DNA from: Amaurobius ferox
Lineage: Eukaryota > Arthropoda > Arachnida > Araneae > Amaurobiidae
DNA: 64,000 nucleotides
Assembly: GCA_951213105.1 (NCBI GenBank)
Contig: OX578146.1
Coordinates: forward strand, 54,831,069 to 54,895,068
Reading direction: 5' to 3'
The notes beneath the pieces are model-generated. The model worked only from the letters and a program-made list of their open reading frames with translations. It was not told the DNA's origin and did no database searches. This document shows positions 36,575 to 47,343 of this stretch, piece by piece (position 1 is the first letter of the stretch; every line of letters begins with the position of its first letter). The translations under genes were made by a program, and so were the position numbers.

Positions 36575-36663
36575 GCAAGTTCGGCTTGCAAATAGCAAGT
36601 TCTTTGTCCTCTAAAACCGGACCGCTTGATACCATTACTAATTTGTTTTATGCTGTGTTTTAA
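36575..36663 (+). repeat. Direct repeat flanking the 36.8-kb coding repeat, left copy
   Basis: GCAAGTTCGGCTTGCAAATA to GCTGTGTTTTAA, repeated at 37260-37348 with a few changes, 685 bp apart. It may reflect a segmental duplication or the ends of an unrecognised element. Confidence 0.75.
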
Positions 36664-36787
36664 TGAATATTTTAGTTTTTAGATATTATTTCTACATCAT
36701 AAATAAAAAATTTGTAAATATAGCATAATTAAAAAAAATAAAGTGGTCTACAAGTTTCAAATGCAAATAACAGCCTTTCTGTTTTAG

Positions 36788-36955
36788 GAACGGCGAAGAA
36801 GAAGCACGACTTGACTAATTCAAAGAAGCGCTACCTCACAAACTCAAGAAAGAAGCGTGAATTCACCAACTCCAGAAAGATGCTCGACTTCATTAACTCA
36901 AGAAAGATGCTCGACCCCACTGACTCAAGAAAGAAGTGCAACCTCTCTAATTCAG
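36788..36955 (+). CDS. Candidate 168-bp exon encoding a 9-residue tandem repeat
   Basis: The stretch follows TTTCTGTTTTAG, a plausible splice acceptor, and ends in CAG before GTTAGA, a plausible but weak donor. Inside, one frame stays open and encodes six tandem units of the type RKK..(D/E)(L/F)TNS: KKHDLTNS, KKRYLTNS, RKKREFTNS, RKMLDFINS, RKMLDPTDS and RKKCNLSNS. The DNA period is 27 bp (one unit is 24). The exon would be symmetric in phase 1 (2 + 55x3 + 1 bases). Without splicing, a TAG follows at 36958. Gene identity is unknown; it may be a host exon or part of an unrecognised element. Confidence 0.35.
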
Positions 36956-37157
36956 GTTAGATCGAGAACTGAAAGTGGCACACGCTGCTGAAGGTAGAAG
37001 AAAAGACGTTATCGACGCCACGGGAAGATATGAAAAAGAAAAAAAAAATGAAAAGGGCAGTCGGGTATCAACGAACGGACATAATCATAGAGGTAAGAAA
37101 GAAGAAAGTGAGACGGTAAGAATACGGATAGCAGAACGAATAGAAATAGCTGAATAG
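36956..37157 (+). other. Charged frame following the candidate exon
   Basis: In another frame LDRELKVAHAAEGRRKDVI continues as a very charged stretch with GHNHRG just before a good donor-like AGAGGTAAGA at about 37089. This may be a further coding remnant. The weak homology-free evidence does not allow more. Confidence 0.2.
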
Positions 37158-37259
37158 AAAGAAACTCTACAAAAAAAACTGTAACAAAACATTCTTGAGA
37201 GGTTTAAATTAGCTGTAAAAAATAAGTAGAGAAAAATTGGAAACGATAGGAGAGCGATT

Positions 37260-37348
37260 GCAAGTTCGGTTTGCAAATAGCAAGTTATTTGTCCTCTAAA
37301 ACCGGACCTGTTGATACCATTACTAATTTGTTTTATGCTGTGTTTTAA
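37260..37348 (+). repeat. Direct repeat, right copy
   Basis: See 36575-36663. Confidence 0.75.
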
Positions 37349-38019
37349 CGAACACAGGTAAAACATGAAAATAAGAAACGCAGGAACCGTCTGATTTCGG
37401 AGACTATATGAGCTGACTTTGTCAGTAAAATACAGGGAAAAAAAATCGGCGGGAAATCCAGACCAATGGAGCCGAAATGGTTTTACTTGAATAACATTTT
37501 CTAAAATAAAACTCCAGTAAAGTTGAATAAGTTTATTCGATTTTTTCAGATGTATTTGTTTCGTGTACCTGCTTTTATAGCAATACAGCTTCCTCACTAT
37601 CTGTTTATAGCTAGCTAGGACGTTTAGTTTTCGTCCCGATTTCATCTGAAGCCTCCGACCATATACTTTACATCAAAATATCAAATTATTTTACTAACTT
37701 GTTTGGCGTATATAAATTAAACTTATGGAATATATCTGATGAGATTTTGGGTTCAAATTACTCTATAAACATTAATACATACGGCGGCACATAATTGTGC
37801 ACTTGGATATGAATATTTCCACTTATTCTGTTAAAACATCACCAACCATTAAATATCTTTAGAATTTCCAAATTTATTTTGAGCTGCAACAATCGTGACA
37901 TTTTAAACATTACAGCTTTCCCGCCAACTGGAAAACCCTAGTTAAAATGCTAAGATATTGAAATTATAACCGCTCTAACTAGCTTGACCAGGCGATTACT
38001 CAAAAAATGTAAGACCTCT
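37349..38019. other. Unassigned sequence
   Basis: A 186-residue minus-strand frame (37085-37645) crosses this region. Its composition (Phe, Leu, Ser, Ile rich) is what a reverse reading of A-rich DNA gives, and no motif is seen. Confidence 0.4.
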
Positions 38020-38300
38020 ATTTAAAAACAAATATATATATATAATATACTAAATTTCCGCGTATATATTTTTGTCGCTTACTATATACATTTATATTTT
38101 ATAGTTGATAAGATATTTCGAGTGAAAGTAAGAGAAAGGAAAAAAAAATACACTTTCTCGAAAAGATGCATTCTTACGATCTTTTTTCGAAGAAAAGTGT
38201 TCAAAATATTAAAATATTGATATTATTTTATATATATTCAAAATCTCGGTGGTTCTATTTTCGACAAAGCAAAACAAAATACTTACATATTTATCTATTA
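38020..38300 (-). repeat. Repeat G, inverted copy
   Basis: In reverse it shares TTTCACTCGAAATATCTT, ACTATAAAA, CGACAAAAATATAT and GAAATTTAG with the tandem units at 42955-43790. Confidence 0.5.
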
Positions 38301-38437
38301 GGTTCGTGGGTATAAACGTCAAAATTGCTTACATTTTCTCAACTCTCCGTTTACCGCCGCAGAATCCCACAGCATAGATGTTATTCACACTAAAATAACC
38401 AGTGTTTATAAAATAAGTAAGCAACTAAATGAAAAAA

Positions 38438-39198
38438 TCTGATGTGGGCAGCACATGCCTTTCCCTGCAGACTTATATTCACGTTCTCTTTATTTTAATT
38501 AAATTTATTTCACTTTTAATTCAATTTTCGTTCTCATTCAGTAACCGGATTTATTTTCAAAGGTGGCTTAGAGAAAATACTAAAAACCTAAATATCTCGA
38601 GAACGGCTAGTCCTAGTGTAATGGGGTTGGTCTTATTCTTTTCGTCATTAAAAATTACGTATAAAACAAGCATTTAATGGATATATTTCAGCACACGTTG
38701 TTTTTTATTTTAGATTTTGTCATTTTTGCGGCCATTTTGCAAAAAAAGGCAGGTTATATTCTTCCGAATCATACCAAAATCTAATCCGCACCAGGGTAAC
38801 CTACAAGCGACTTATCTACTCAATTTTGTGAAATTCAGTCCATTGGATTTTCAGCTAGAGTGGATACAAGCTTTTGCGGGTCATTTCGCAGAAAAAGGCG
38901 GTTTCTTTTATCTCGAATCATACCCAAAACTAATCAGCACCATATTCGTCCACAAGTGACTTACCTACAAAATTTTTTGAAATTCGGTCCATTAGTTTTT
39001 GAGTTAGACTGGATATAAAATCTGCACAGACAGACAGACACTCAGACACACAGACACACACACAGACGTCACGCTAAAAATAGTTTTTTCGTATTCAAGA
39101 GGTCTCGAAACGTATGGATCCGTCGAAAACTCGCGTTGTGATTTTCGGTATGATTCTAGTACTTTCCCTATACATTACCATATATTGCAGGGAAAGTA
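38438..39198 (+). mobile_element. Family A repeat, copy 3
   Basis: The best-preserved A copy without expansion: 5' TCTGATGTGGGCAGCACATG and CTTTCCCTGCAG; TATCTCGAGAACGGCTAGTC; two parallel sub-blocks each with TTTGCGG..CATTT and CCGAATCATACC; CAGACA repeats (39025-39065); CGTCGAAAACTCGCGTTG; and 3' CCATATATTGCAGGGAAAGT. AAATGAA occurs on both sides and could be chance or a target duplication. Confidence 0.75.
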
Positions 39199-39417
39199 AA
39201 ATGAAGGAATACCACAGAAAGGGAATATATGAACCAAAGATTTCCCAGCTGGAGGAGAGAAATGACAATGGTCGTTATCAAGGGAGTTTGATTGAGGAAT
39301 AATAGCTAAATCTTCTAGGAAGTTCAATTTAAAAGTAGAATTAGGAGAAACGTTTACCTTGGCTTTAAAAAAATTTAAAATATGATAATTCAGCGGTTAT
39401 TGAACGATTATTTGATA

Positions 39418-40328
39418 TTACTTTCCTTATATACAATAATCTATAAGGAAAGTATTGTGACGGAGTCGAAAATTCGAATTCGAGTTCTTGACGAGAGAGA
39501 ATGTTTCAAGCATCCCTAATCACGAATCGAACATTTTTGAAGCGTCTGTGTGTGTGAGTGAGTCATTATCCTGTGGAGACGGTAACTGATGAACGAGTGG
39601 ACCGAGTCAAACGAAATTTGGTACAAAAATTACAATTCTTGAATAATGGAAGCCTATTGTTTTTATATGCAATCGAATGTTCAGAGCCTCCTAAATTTTT
39701 GAGTGAAATTTTGAAAAAATCTTCAAAAAATAAAAACCACTAATAAAGTTACGCAAATAGACATTTCGTATGTAATTTTTCATTAGAAAACGATTGACAT
39801 AAATTTTAGAATGCTAACATGAACCGTTCTCGAGATATTGTTCATTTTTTAAAAAAAATTATCATAAAGTCATATAAAATAAAAAAAATATTTCCTATTG
39901 ATAAACATGTTCACTTTTCATGTGTAATACCATCCGATAGATTTGGTGGCATCATTCTCGTGGATCTAGCTCGTTCCATTCATGAAAAAAGATACTTTGA
40001 GTAATACTTTTGTATTTGAATACCAATAGTCATTTACCTCCTGTAAGAATAACTCATTCCTTCGTCCATAACACTTGGGGAGATTTTGGCAACGAATTTG
40101 ATGGAATGTCGCCAACTTGGCGACTTTTTTAATGGTGCTAAATTAACGGAAATCTCGTCAAATGGATAAAAAGGACGCTAAATCGATGAAAACGACGACT
40201 CATTGGCGAAAATTCAATATCTTGGAAAGAATATAAATATCTATTATAAAAATAATCTATTTTTTTACTGTAAAAGTAGTAAATTCATTGCATTATATAA
40301 GGAAAGTCAGGTGCTGCCCACACCAGAT
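39418..40328 (-). mobile_element. Family B repeat, copy 2
   Basis: Reverse orientation. The 3' stem-loop lies at the left (CTTTCCTTATATACAATAAT...AAGGAAAGT), then CGAAAATTCGAATTCGAG, a short TGTG tract and the palindrome zone near 40070-40165. The 5' end is at the right (TCTGGTGTGGGCAGCACCTG in reverse). Confidence 0.7.
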
Positions 40329-42954
40329 TTATATTACATTCTCATGCATAATATTGAGAAGGTATTGGTTTCACGAAAACTTTCGATTTCTAGATTTTGA
40401 TGCCAGTATATGTTTCAAGACCTCCTGGACATGGTTTGACTATTATTTGAGTGATGTCCGTCTGTCTGTTTGTCTGTCTGTTAGAATGTCTGTCTGTATG
40501 ATGTCTCTGATCGATTGTTTATGTACACGATAGCAGCCACAAATATTAGTGAATTTTCACGAAACTTCGTATCCGGCTTTGTTATCGAAAAATCTAGAAC
40601 TGAATAGAATTTTTTTTCAAATTCGAGAGAAAACTTCGAAATTTATCCGAAGTTTTAGATTTTTCCATAAGACAAAATTGGATGTAATTATGCATAAAAG
40701 GGTGTATATATGGATGAATGATCACAAGACTTAACTGTTTCTATCATTGCTGTGAAAAATAGCCGCGATATAATGTGGCGATTTAATTTGTTTTTGTTTG
40801 AGATGTTAATAGTCCTCCGTAGGGGGGGGGACCATGTTATCCCCAGGGGGATGTACATTATCAAGTATCAATCGAAAAAACAATTCAAGCTCTTTAAAGT
40901 GAAGATTAACAAGTTAGAGTTGTAATAATTTTGTCCATGATATCGATTTTTCAAATAAAAAAAACGAATTCTGGACAGTTGAGTTAAGCCGCACTCCAGT
41001 TCATTTTTAGTTAAGAAAACATCCCAGTTAATGGAATAAACCCTATCATTCAGATATTTCTTTATATACAAATATATACTCCGTTATGCAAGTAATTGTG
41101 TATATCAAAACTGCATGTCGGCCCTTCCAGAAATAAACGTTTATGATCATTACTTTGGATCACGCCATTGGCTTGGCGTCTGAAACTCCCCTTAATGCCT
41201 TTAATGCGTTTCTCATTTTCCTTACAAAATGTTGATGATCGCGTAGAACATCGCGAAATTTCACGTTCCAGGGAGTAAATTTGTTTTTGATTTCGCTGTT
41301 TTGAAGTGGAAGAATTTCAAATTTATCTTTTCTCTCATGTTATATTCCAAAAAACAAAACAATATTTTCGGATAAGATACTTCAACTTAATAATGTTTCA
41401 TACTATTTTAAGAACACTATACTCTTATTATCCAATGAAGGTTCTTTTATAAAACAATATAAACTAAAATAATTTTTATTCATTTGTTATATAATGTATA
41501 AATTTAAGTTTTATTGCAAAAAATATTAAATGACATGGTTCATCATCATCATCATCAATCATCATGCTTAGTGGCACACAAGTCCTGCAGCTTGTGTCGC
41601 CACCCTGGACGGTCGTGTGCTGCAGACCATGCTTCTGACCAGCTCACACATCTCATCCGATTTCGTTCTTGTTCTATTATTCTTCTTCAAGTTAGCTTGG
41701 GTCGACCCCTATATATATATTCCCCTCGGACCCCAAGTGAGTGCCACATCAGGGATGTTGTGCCATGGAATTCTTAAGACATGTCCAGTCCATTTCTATC
41801 TACGGTTTTTATTTCCATCTCTATTGCTATCTGTCCAGTACTTTTGTAGAGTTAGGTGTTAGTAATAATATATGGCCAAAACACCCCCAAATGAAATGGT
41901 TACTCATTTGCAATTTAAGGTAATAATCATTTCATTTGGAAGCTTTTAAAAGCTTGTAAAAACTTGTAGCTGTGTAAAATGGCTTCAAGTTGCCAAAATT
42001 AAAAAAAATTGATATAACTAGAAAGCGATTTGTCCAGAATAATATTAACGCAAAGCGCTTTTGCCCTACAACATGACATTACCAGATATCAAAACAGCGC
42101 TATGTTTTTGTGAGAGCGCCAGAGTTTTTAGGACGTTTCTACTGACAACCAGTGAAAAATCTACCAAAATCTACTGAATGCACAATTCAAATCCACCGAA
42201 AATCTACTAACGTAAATGCAACAGGTTTTTATTAAAATATTAAAATTAAAATTTATTTTTTTCTAATTGTAGCTGGTAGAAATGCAAGTAACTTTCCCCC
42301 TTCTCCCCGAAAAAAACGGCTGTTCAATACTCCAGATATTATTTCCCAGCGCAAGTACGTTCTAGCGGGGTAAGAAGTCACCTGATTAGTGTAAAGCATG
42401 ACTGCATGATCATGTTCCGTCGTTTATGTTTCTGGCGTTCTACTTGTACTTTTTCCATTTCAAATGTTAAGAAAAAACATGGATTATTATCACATTTAAT
42501 CGAAGGATCTGTTATGTATGAGTAATATCCAATATTGAATAACTGAACCTATTCTTTTTGTTGTTTGTCCGAAATAAACGTTTGGACGGCGTCAGAATGT
42601 CGAAATTATATTCATATAAATAAATTGTAAAGTATAAATTAATAAATTGAATAAATATAAAACGCTTGAGTAATTATCCAGGGCTGCCCATAAGGGAGAC
42701 GGCCACATTCGAGTGGGGGTGGAAACTCCAGAAGGGGTCCGCATATAGCGAATAATGTTTTTTATGTGAATAAGATCTATGGTCGTAGTTCCTCTGGCGG
42801 AAAAACGAAGCAATACGAAGGTGTAAACATTTTTGACACTTATACACCCCTCCAAAAAACTTATAAATAAAAATGTGAATAATGTATCTTGTTTTGTTGG
42901 AAATAGGATCCAGATTATGAATATATAAAATAATTTCTATATTTTAATATTTTG
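40329..42954. other. Mostly unassigned sequence
   Basis: A GTCT-rich stretch (40455-40505) with CGATAGCAGCCACAAATATTA looks like the microsatellite zone of another repeat of the A/B/C type. A (CAT)n tract at 41540-41567 begins a GC-richer repeat-like segment to about 41830 whose frames I do not recognise. No gene is supported. Confidence 0.4.
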
Positions 42955-43790
42955 AATATTTTTTTCCCGAAAAAGCTTTGCTTTCCGAGTAGTTAGTTCT
43001 CTGATTAAGCGTTTGTTTTCCGTTCTCAAATTTCACTCGAAATATATAGTCAACTATAAAAAATAGATATAAGTAATAAACGACAAAGATGTGTACTAGA
43101 AAATTTAGTATTAAAATATATATTCATAACTAAAAAAAAAAAAAAAAAAAAAAAACCCTCATATCTTTCGAGTAATCGTGTTGTCATGTTGAAGAAGATT
43201 GAAAATTTTCCGTTTTTCAAGTTTTCTAATGCTTATATTTCAAAAGCTGAAAGAGCTAGTTTTGAACAATAAACAAGAATCTGTAGCTCGTTCAAAACTC
43301 CACAAGTGTATGCAATTGGATTTTAGATCAAGTTCTATTTTTTTGGAAAGAAAAAAAAAATCAAAAGTATCTATCTATTCGACCGAGTACTTTTTATCGT
43401 TTTTATACTTTCACACGAAATATCTTGGAAACTATAAAAGATGGATCTAAATAATAAACGACAAAAATATGTGTCAGGAAATTTAGTTTCTAAATTTATA
43501 TTTATTTTAAAAAAACGTTTATAGTTTTCGAGTGATCATCTTGTCAACTTGAAGAGGCATGAAAATTTTAAGTTTTTAAAGTTTGTAATGCATATATGCG
43601 TAAAAATTAAACGTGGTAGCTATAATATAAACAAAAAGCAAGTATTTGTAGATTTTGAAAGCTCTATAAGTATAGAGTATAATCAAATTTTGGATCGATT
43701 TATTTTTTTCTCAATTATTACAAATGTTGAGTTTTATTTGACAAAATGTTATTCACGCAAAACAATATTGGTTCCTGTGGTGCACTAATA
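42955..43790 (+). repeat. Repeat G, tandem units of about 360 bp
   Basis: TCACnCGAAATAT, ACTATAAAA, TAATAAACGACAAA and GAAATTTAG occur near 43025-43110 and again near 43405-43485. CTTTCGAGTAATCGTGTTGTCA (43163) matches TTTTCGAGTGATCATCTTGTCA (43525). A run of 24 A lies at 43132-43155 in the first unit. Confidence 0.6.
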
Positions 43791-43798
43791 AAAATAAT

Positions 43799-44810
43799 AC
43801 TTAAAGTTATTATTTTAGATTATTTAATATTACCATATAATAAATCTCTTAACATGGCCGTAAATTCGTACATAGTGGAACTCATTATTATTGTAGTGCA
43901 TTGCATTTGTGTGCCCGCTAATAACCTTCAAATTATTTACCTTCCGCGCGAGTTCTGTAAAAGAATTATTAATTAATATAGTACTAAATGGATGACACCA
44001 TTTTAACTTAACAATAAATCATTTATTAACAACATAACACACTAAATTATTTAATTACAACAATAATTCGTATTACTAATTATTTCGGCTGAGGGAGACA
44101 ATGTGAGACCACTTAAATTTCCTAAAATGTTTTGATGACCTGTAAATATTTGAGGAACACATACCTTCACTTTCGGCTTTGACCATAGACCATAATGCTT
44201 GCATCAGTCACTCGTACTGGCCGTAACTCTGGATGTTTGGCTCCATCTCGTACTTCTGATCGCACTGCACATATCAATAGATCTAGCCATTATTTTGGAA
44301 CATCTACGGAACACTATGCATCTCTAGTCGTCGTGCTGTATTCACCAAGTATCACCGTTCTTATTTTAAGTCAGTATTGTCCAAGTCATCGTTGTTATGC
44401 CATCATATCGAGCAAGTAATTTTCTTTATATGAGTATCATCATTGTGCTAGTCATAATGTCCAACAAGTATATTCCTTATCGTCGTTATGCAACAGGTTG
44501 TGGCTCTTTTGCCTCAGGACTGTCACTCCCCTATGCTTTGATTGGCAGTCTTCACAGCGACGCCGGAAGCATCTGCTCCATTGGATAGCCTTTCCATCCA
44601 ATGTCGTTAATTCACATTTTCTTACGAGATCGCTCGACCCCCTCTGTTTTGACACCACTAAATTTATGGTTTTATCTGACCTTTGGGTTCACGTGCTGTA
44701 AACCTTGGCGTCATTCAGACTGGAGGTATTGTCAGATGTTTCGGATACATAAATAATGTACATAAAACTGTCTCACCAAAACCAATGTGAGATCTATTTC
44801 TGGTCTCACA
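43799..44810 (-). repeat. Repeat E, copy 1 (LTR-like)
   Basis: About 1 kb shared with 54233-55138. On the minus strand it starts TGTGAGACCAGAAATAGA then TCTCACA, a terminal hairpin. Shared internal blocks include GCTTGCATCAGTC, TTTGGAAC.TCTACGG.ACACT and TTATTAACAACAT. It may be a solo LTR; no coding part accompanies it. Confidence 0.5.
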
Positions 44811-45530
44811 GTTCCATCGAACTGGAGCCACCGCCGAATTTTCTGACGGAGGAGAAAAAAATTAAATGTCCAGCGTTGCTAGTTTCCAGATTCAAGGAAC
44901 GGACGGAACGAACCCGACAAAATTCTGAACATGAGAAAAAAATTAAAAGAATTCGGGAAATAGAGGGAAATCCAGGGAATGTAACGACTTTGTGAATTTG
45001 GTAACATATTTAAACCTTTAAAGTTCGTCAACGTCAAAAGAAGAGGCTGAAATTAATTTTTGTTCAAAAGCGTGTTTTCGCAAAATCTGTTAAGAACTTT
45101 TTCTACCAAAAAGCCACGGACAAATGCAATCTATTAAACTTTCAACTAGACCTAGCCGTCTGACTGCACTATATACGGACTAAAGGTTTGCAACTATTGC
45201 TACTATAGCCATCATGCTTGTTAATTAGTGAGCAAAAACATCTTAAATATAATATTTTGAAAACATTTCTGGTAATAAATTTTCGTCAAATGCAGAAGAG
45301 AGCCAAAGCATTAAGCTGCGACCATCGACAACAATTTCTAAATGCTCAATATCACCGTAAAATGATTTCTTCCCTACAACAGGGCGTCGAAAGGCCCAGA
45401 CAATTCGACTGGTCCTTGGACATGAGCAGCAACCTACAAAAGGGCGAAGCAAAATAAAAAAAAAAGTGCTCAATTCATCATTCCTCACCATCTACGGACC
45501 ATGTTGGAATTATTTTGGGGGTATATTTCA
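44811..45530. other. Unassigned sequence
   Basis: Short frames only; nothing recognised. Confidence 0.45.
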
Positions 45531-45829
45531 AACACAAGAGTTAGGGGATGTGACATTGGCTAGCTCACGGAAATTGCAGTCGAATCGCCCGGGTTTGATT
45601 CCCGCTTCTGCCAAAACTGCCGCCGTGTTCACGCGGAGTACGATCACGTTAAACATGTGGGTCCATACGTCCTTCCGAGAGGTTGGTGATAGGGGAAGGA
45701 GGATACGGTCCCTGTGGATGCCTTCCCTACTGGGTACCAGCTTAAATTGAATGGGACTTCCCAGCCTTTCAAACAGATACCTTATACCTTTCTGGTAGGT
45801 CGGGCGGTCTGTGTCAAAGAAGAACACAA
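45531..45829 (+). mobile_element. tRNA-headed SINE, copy 2
   Basis: AACACAA at 45531 and 45823 probably marks target duplications. The head has a degraded box A and a box B-like GGGTTTGATTCCC, then GCCGCCGTGTTCACGCGG and a body matching 28631-28917, including TTTCTGGTAGGTCGG near the end. Confidence 0.75.
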
Positions 45830-45834
45830 ATGTC

Positions 45835-46085
45835 AGTTTTTTTTAAAAAATCATACCGAAATCTAATCAATGCTAGCGTAACGTATAAATGATTCAACTA
45901 TAAATTTTCCTGAAAGTTTGTAAATTGCGTTTTGAGCTAGAGTTGATACCCACATTGTGCAGACAGACAGACACACATACGTCTCACTGAAAATAGTTTA
46001 CTCGTATTCCAAAGTGCCTTAAACGTTCTACTATATAGAAAACAGGAACTGTAGCTTTTATTTTCGACCCCTGTTTTACACTTTA
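45835..46085 (+). repeat. Old family A-type 3' remnant
   Basis: Decayed matches to the second half of family A: ATCATACCGAAATCTAATCA, GAGCTAGAGTTGATACCCAC, CAGACAGACAGACACACATA and CTCACTGAAAATAGTTT. Both ends are lost. Confidence 0.5.
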
Positions 46086-46770
46086 ACTATGCACTAGTGA
46101 GTATTGGTGAAAAATCACAGGGGAATTTTTATCCACTGAAAGTGAATAAATATAAACGGTCTTTATGTTTTTTTATGTTTTGCGTCAAAGGTATCTTCAA
46201 AAAGAACATTTTTAATCTAAATTTTTGTAGTAATATTTATCTTAGTAAAGCGACTCAAAATTATCTCATAAACAGTGACAGATTCACCAATAAGTTAAGT
46301 AGGTTGAAGCCTAAGGCGTCAAATTTTCGACGGCGACAAATTTAATATTTTTCGGTTTCCCTACATTTTATACCCAATTTTTTATGTTATGTTTAGTGAC
46401 CACTACAGGGGGAGAAATATATCAGCCTACAGGCGACAAAAACCTCAAACCCGTCATTGCTCATAAAATCAGCTCTCACACTAGCTTTCTTAAGTGATTG
46501 GAGAATAATGGTGAAAGCGCTAATAATTGGTTAGGCCGGAGTGCTCTAAGTATCGGTTATATGTACGCTTGCGGAGAATCTTCGATTTAATATAAGGACA
46601 TTTTACTTTGGTTTAAGACGTAATTAATTAGCTAAAAGTTATAAAATAAAGCAAAAATATTGTGTATATAGTGTTATCGCAAAAATGCATTTTAAAATAT
46701 GTAATTTCGTAACTACAAGCGAGCAAATATGGTTTAGTTTTTTTTAACAATGACCATCATTCGCCCATAC
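46086..46770. other. Unassigned sequence
   Basis: No gene recognised up to the hAT-like end. Confidence 0.45.
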
Positions 46771-47343
46771 CAGGGGTCGGGTACCTGCTGCTCTTTGCTG
46801 AAAAAAGTGCGGCTCTTAAATGTTTATTAAAATTCTACTGTGGCCACCACAGAATCAACATTTCACCCCCCCCCCCCTAGAAAAAAAATCTATAACGCGT
46901 CGATAAAGTAGATTAAAAAAAGGGTACGCATGTATAGAAAACGCCACTAGCAGTGTAATGTTCGCGACACTATCACTATCTAAGAGTGTGCGAATTAAAA
47001 CACAAGAAGACGACGCGTCTGTGTAGCAAGCAGCAAGCGCAACACAGATACTCGTCGCATGCTGCTTTTATACAAACCGCACCCGCATTAGAATTGTCAA
47101 TTGAGGTTGTGCTTTGGATACGATTGTGTTGAAGATCCAGACCACTCGACTGGCCCGAGGGCTTACAGGGGGGATACGAGTGTGTGTTAATATAGCGCCA
47201 GAATATGTTATGCACAATTTAATTTGTATTATATTGACAGTGCAGTTTAGTTAGTATTTTATGCCTACACAGTTATATTAAAGTACTTCAAATTCGTGAT
47301 AACAACCCGTATAAAACAATAGTTAAAAATATATATATATATA

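Noticed and set aside
37085..37645. 186-residue minus-strand frame
   Set aside because: No motif, composition typical of the reverse of A-rich DNA, and it overlaps the candidate coding block on the other strand.
41514..41923. Frames starting with a His run near 41.5 kb
   Set aside because: The His run is a (CAT)n repeat; the rest looks like a repeat fragment without a recognised domain.
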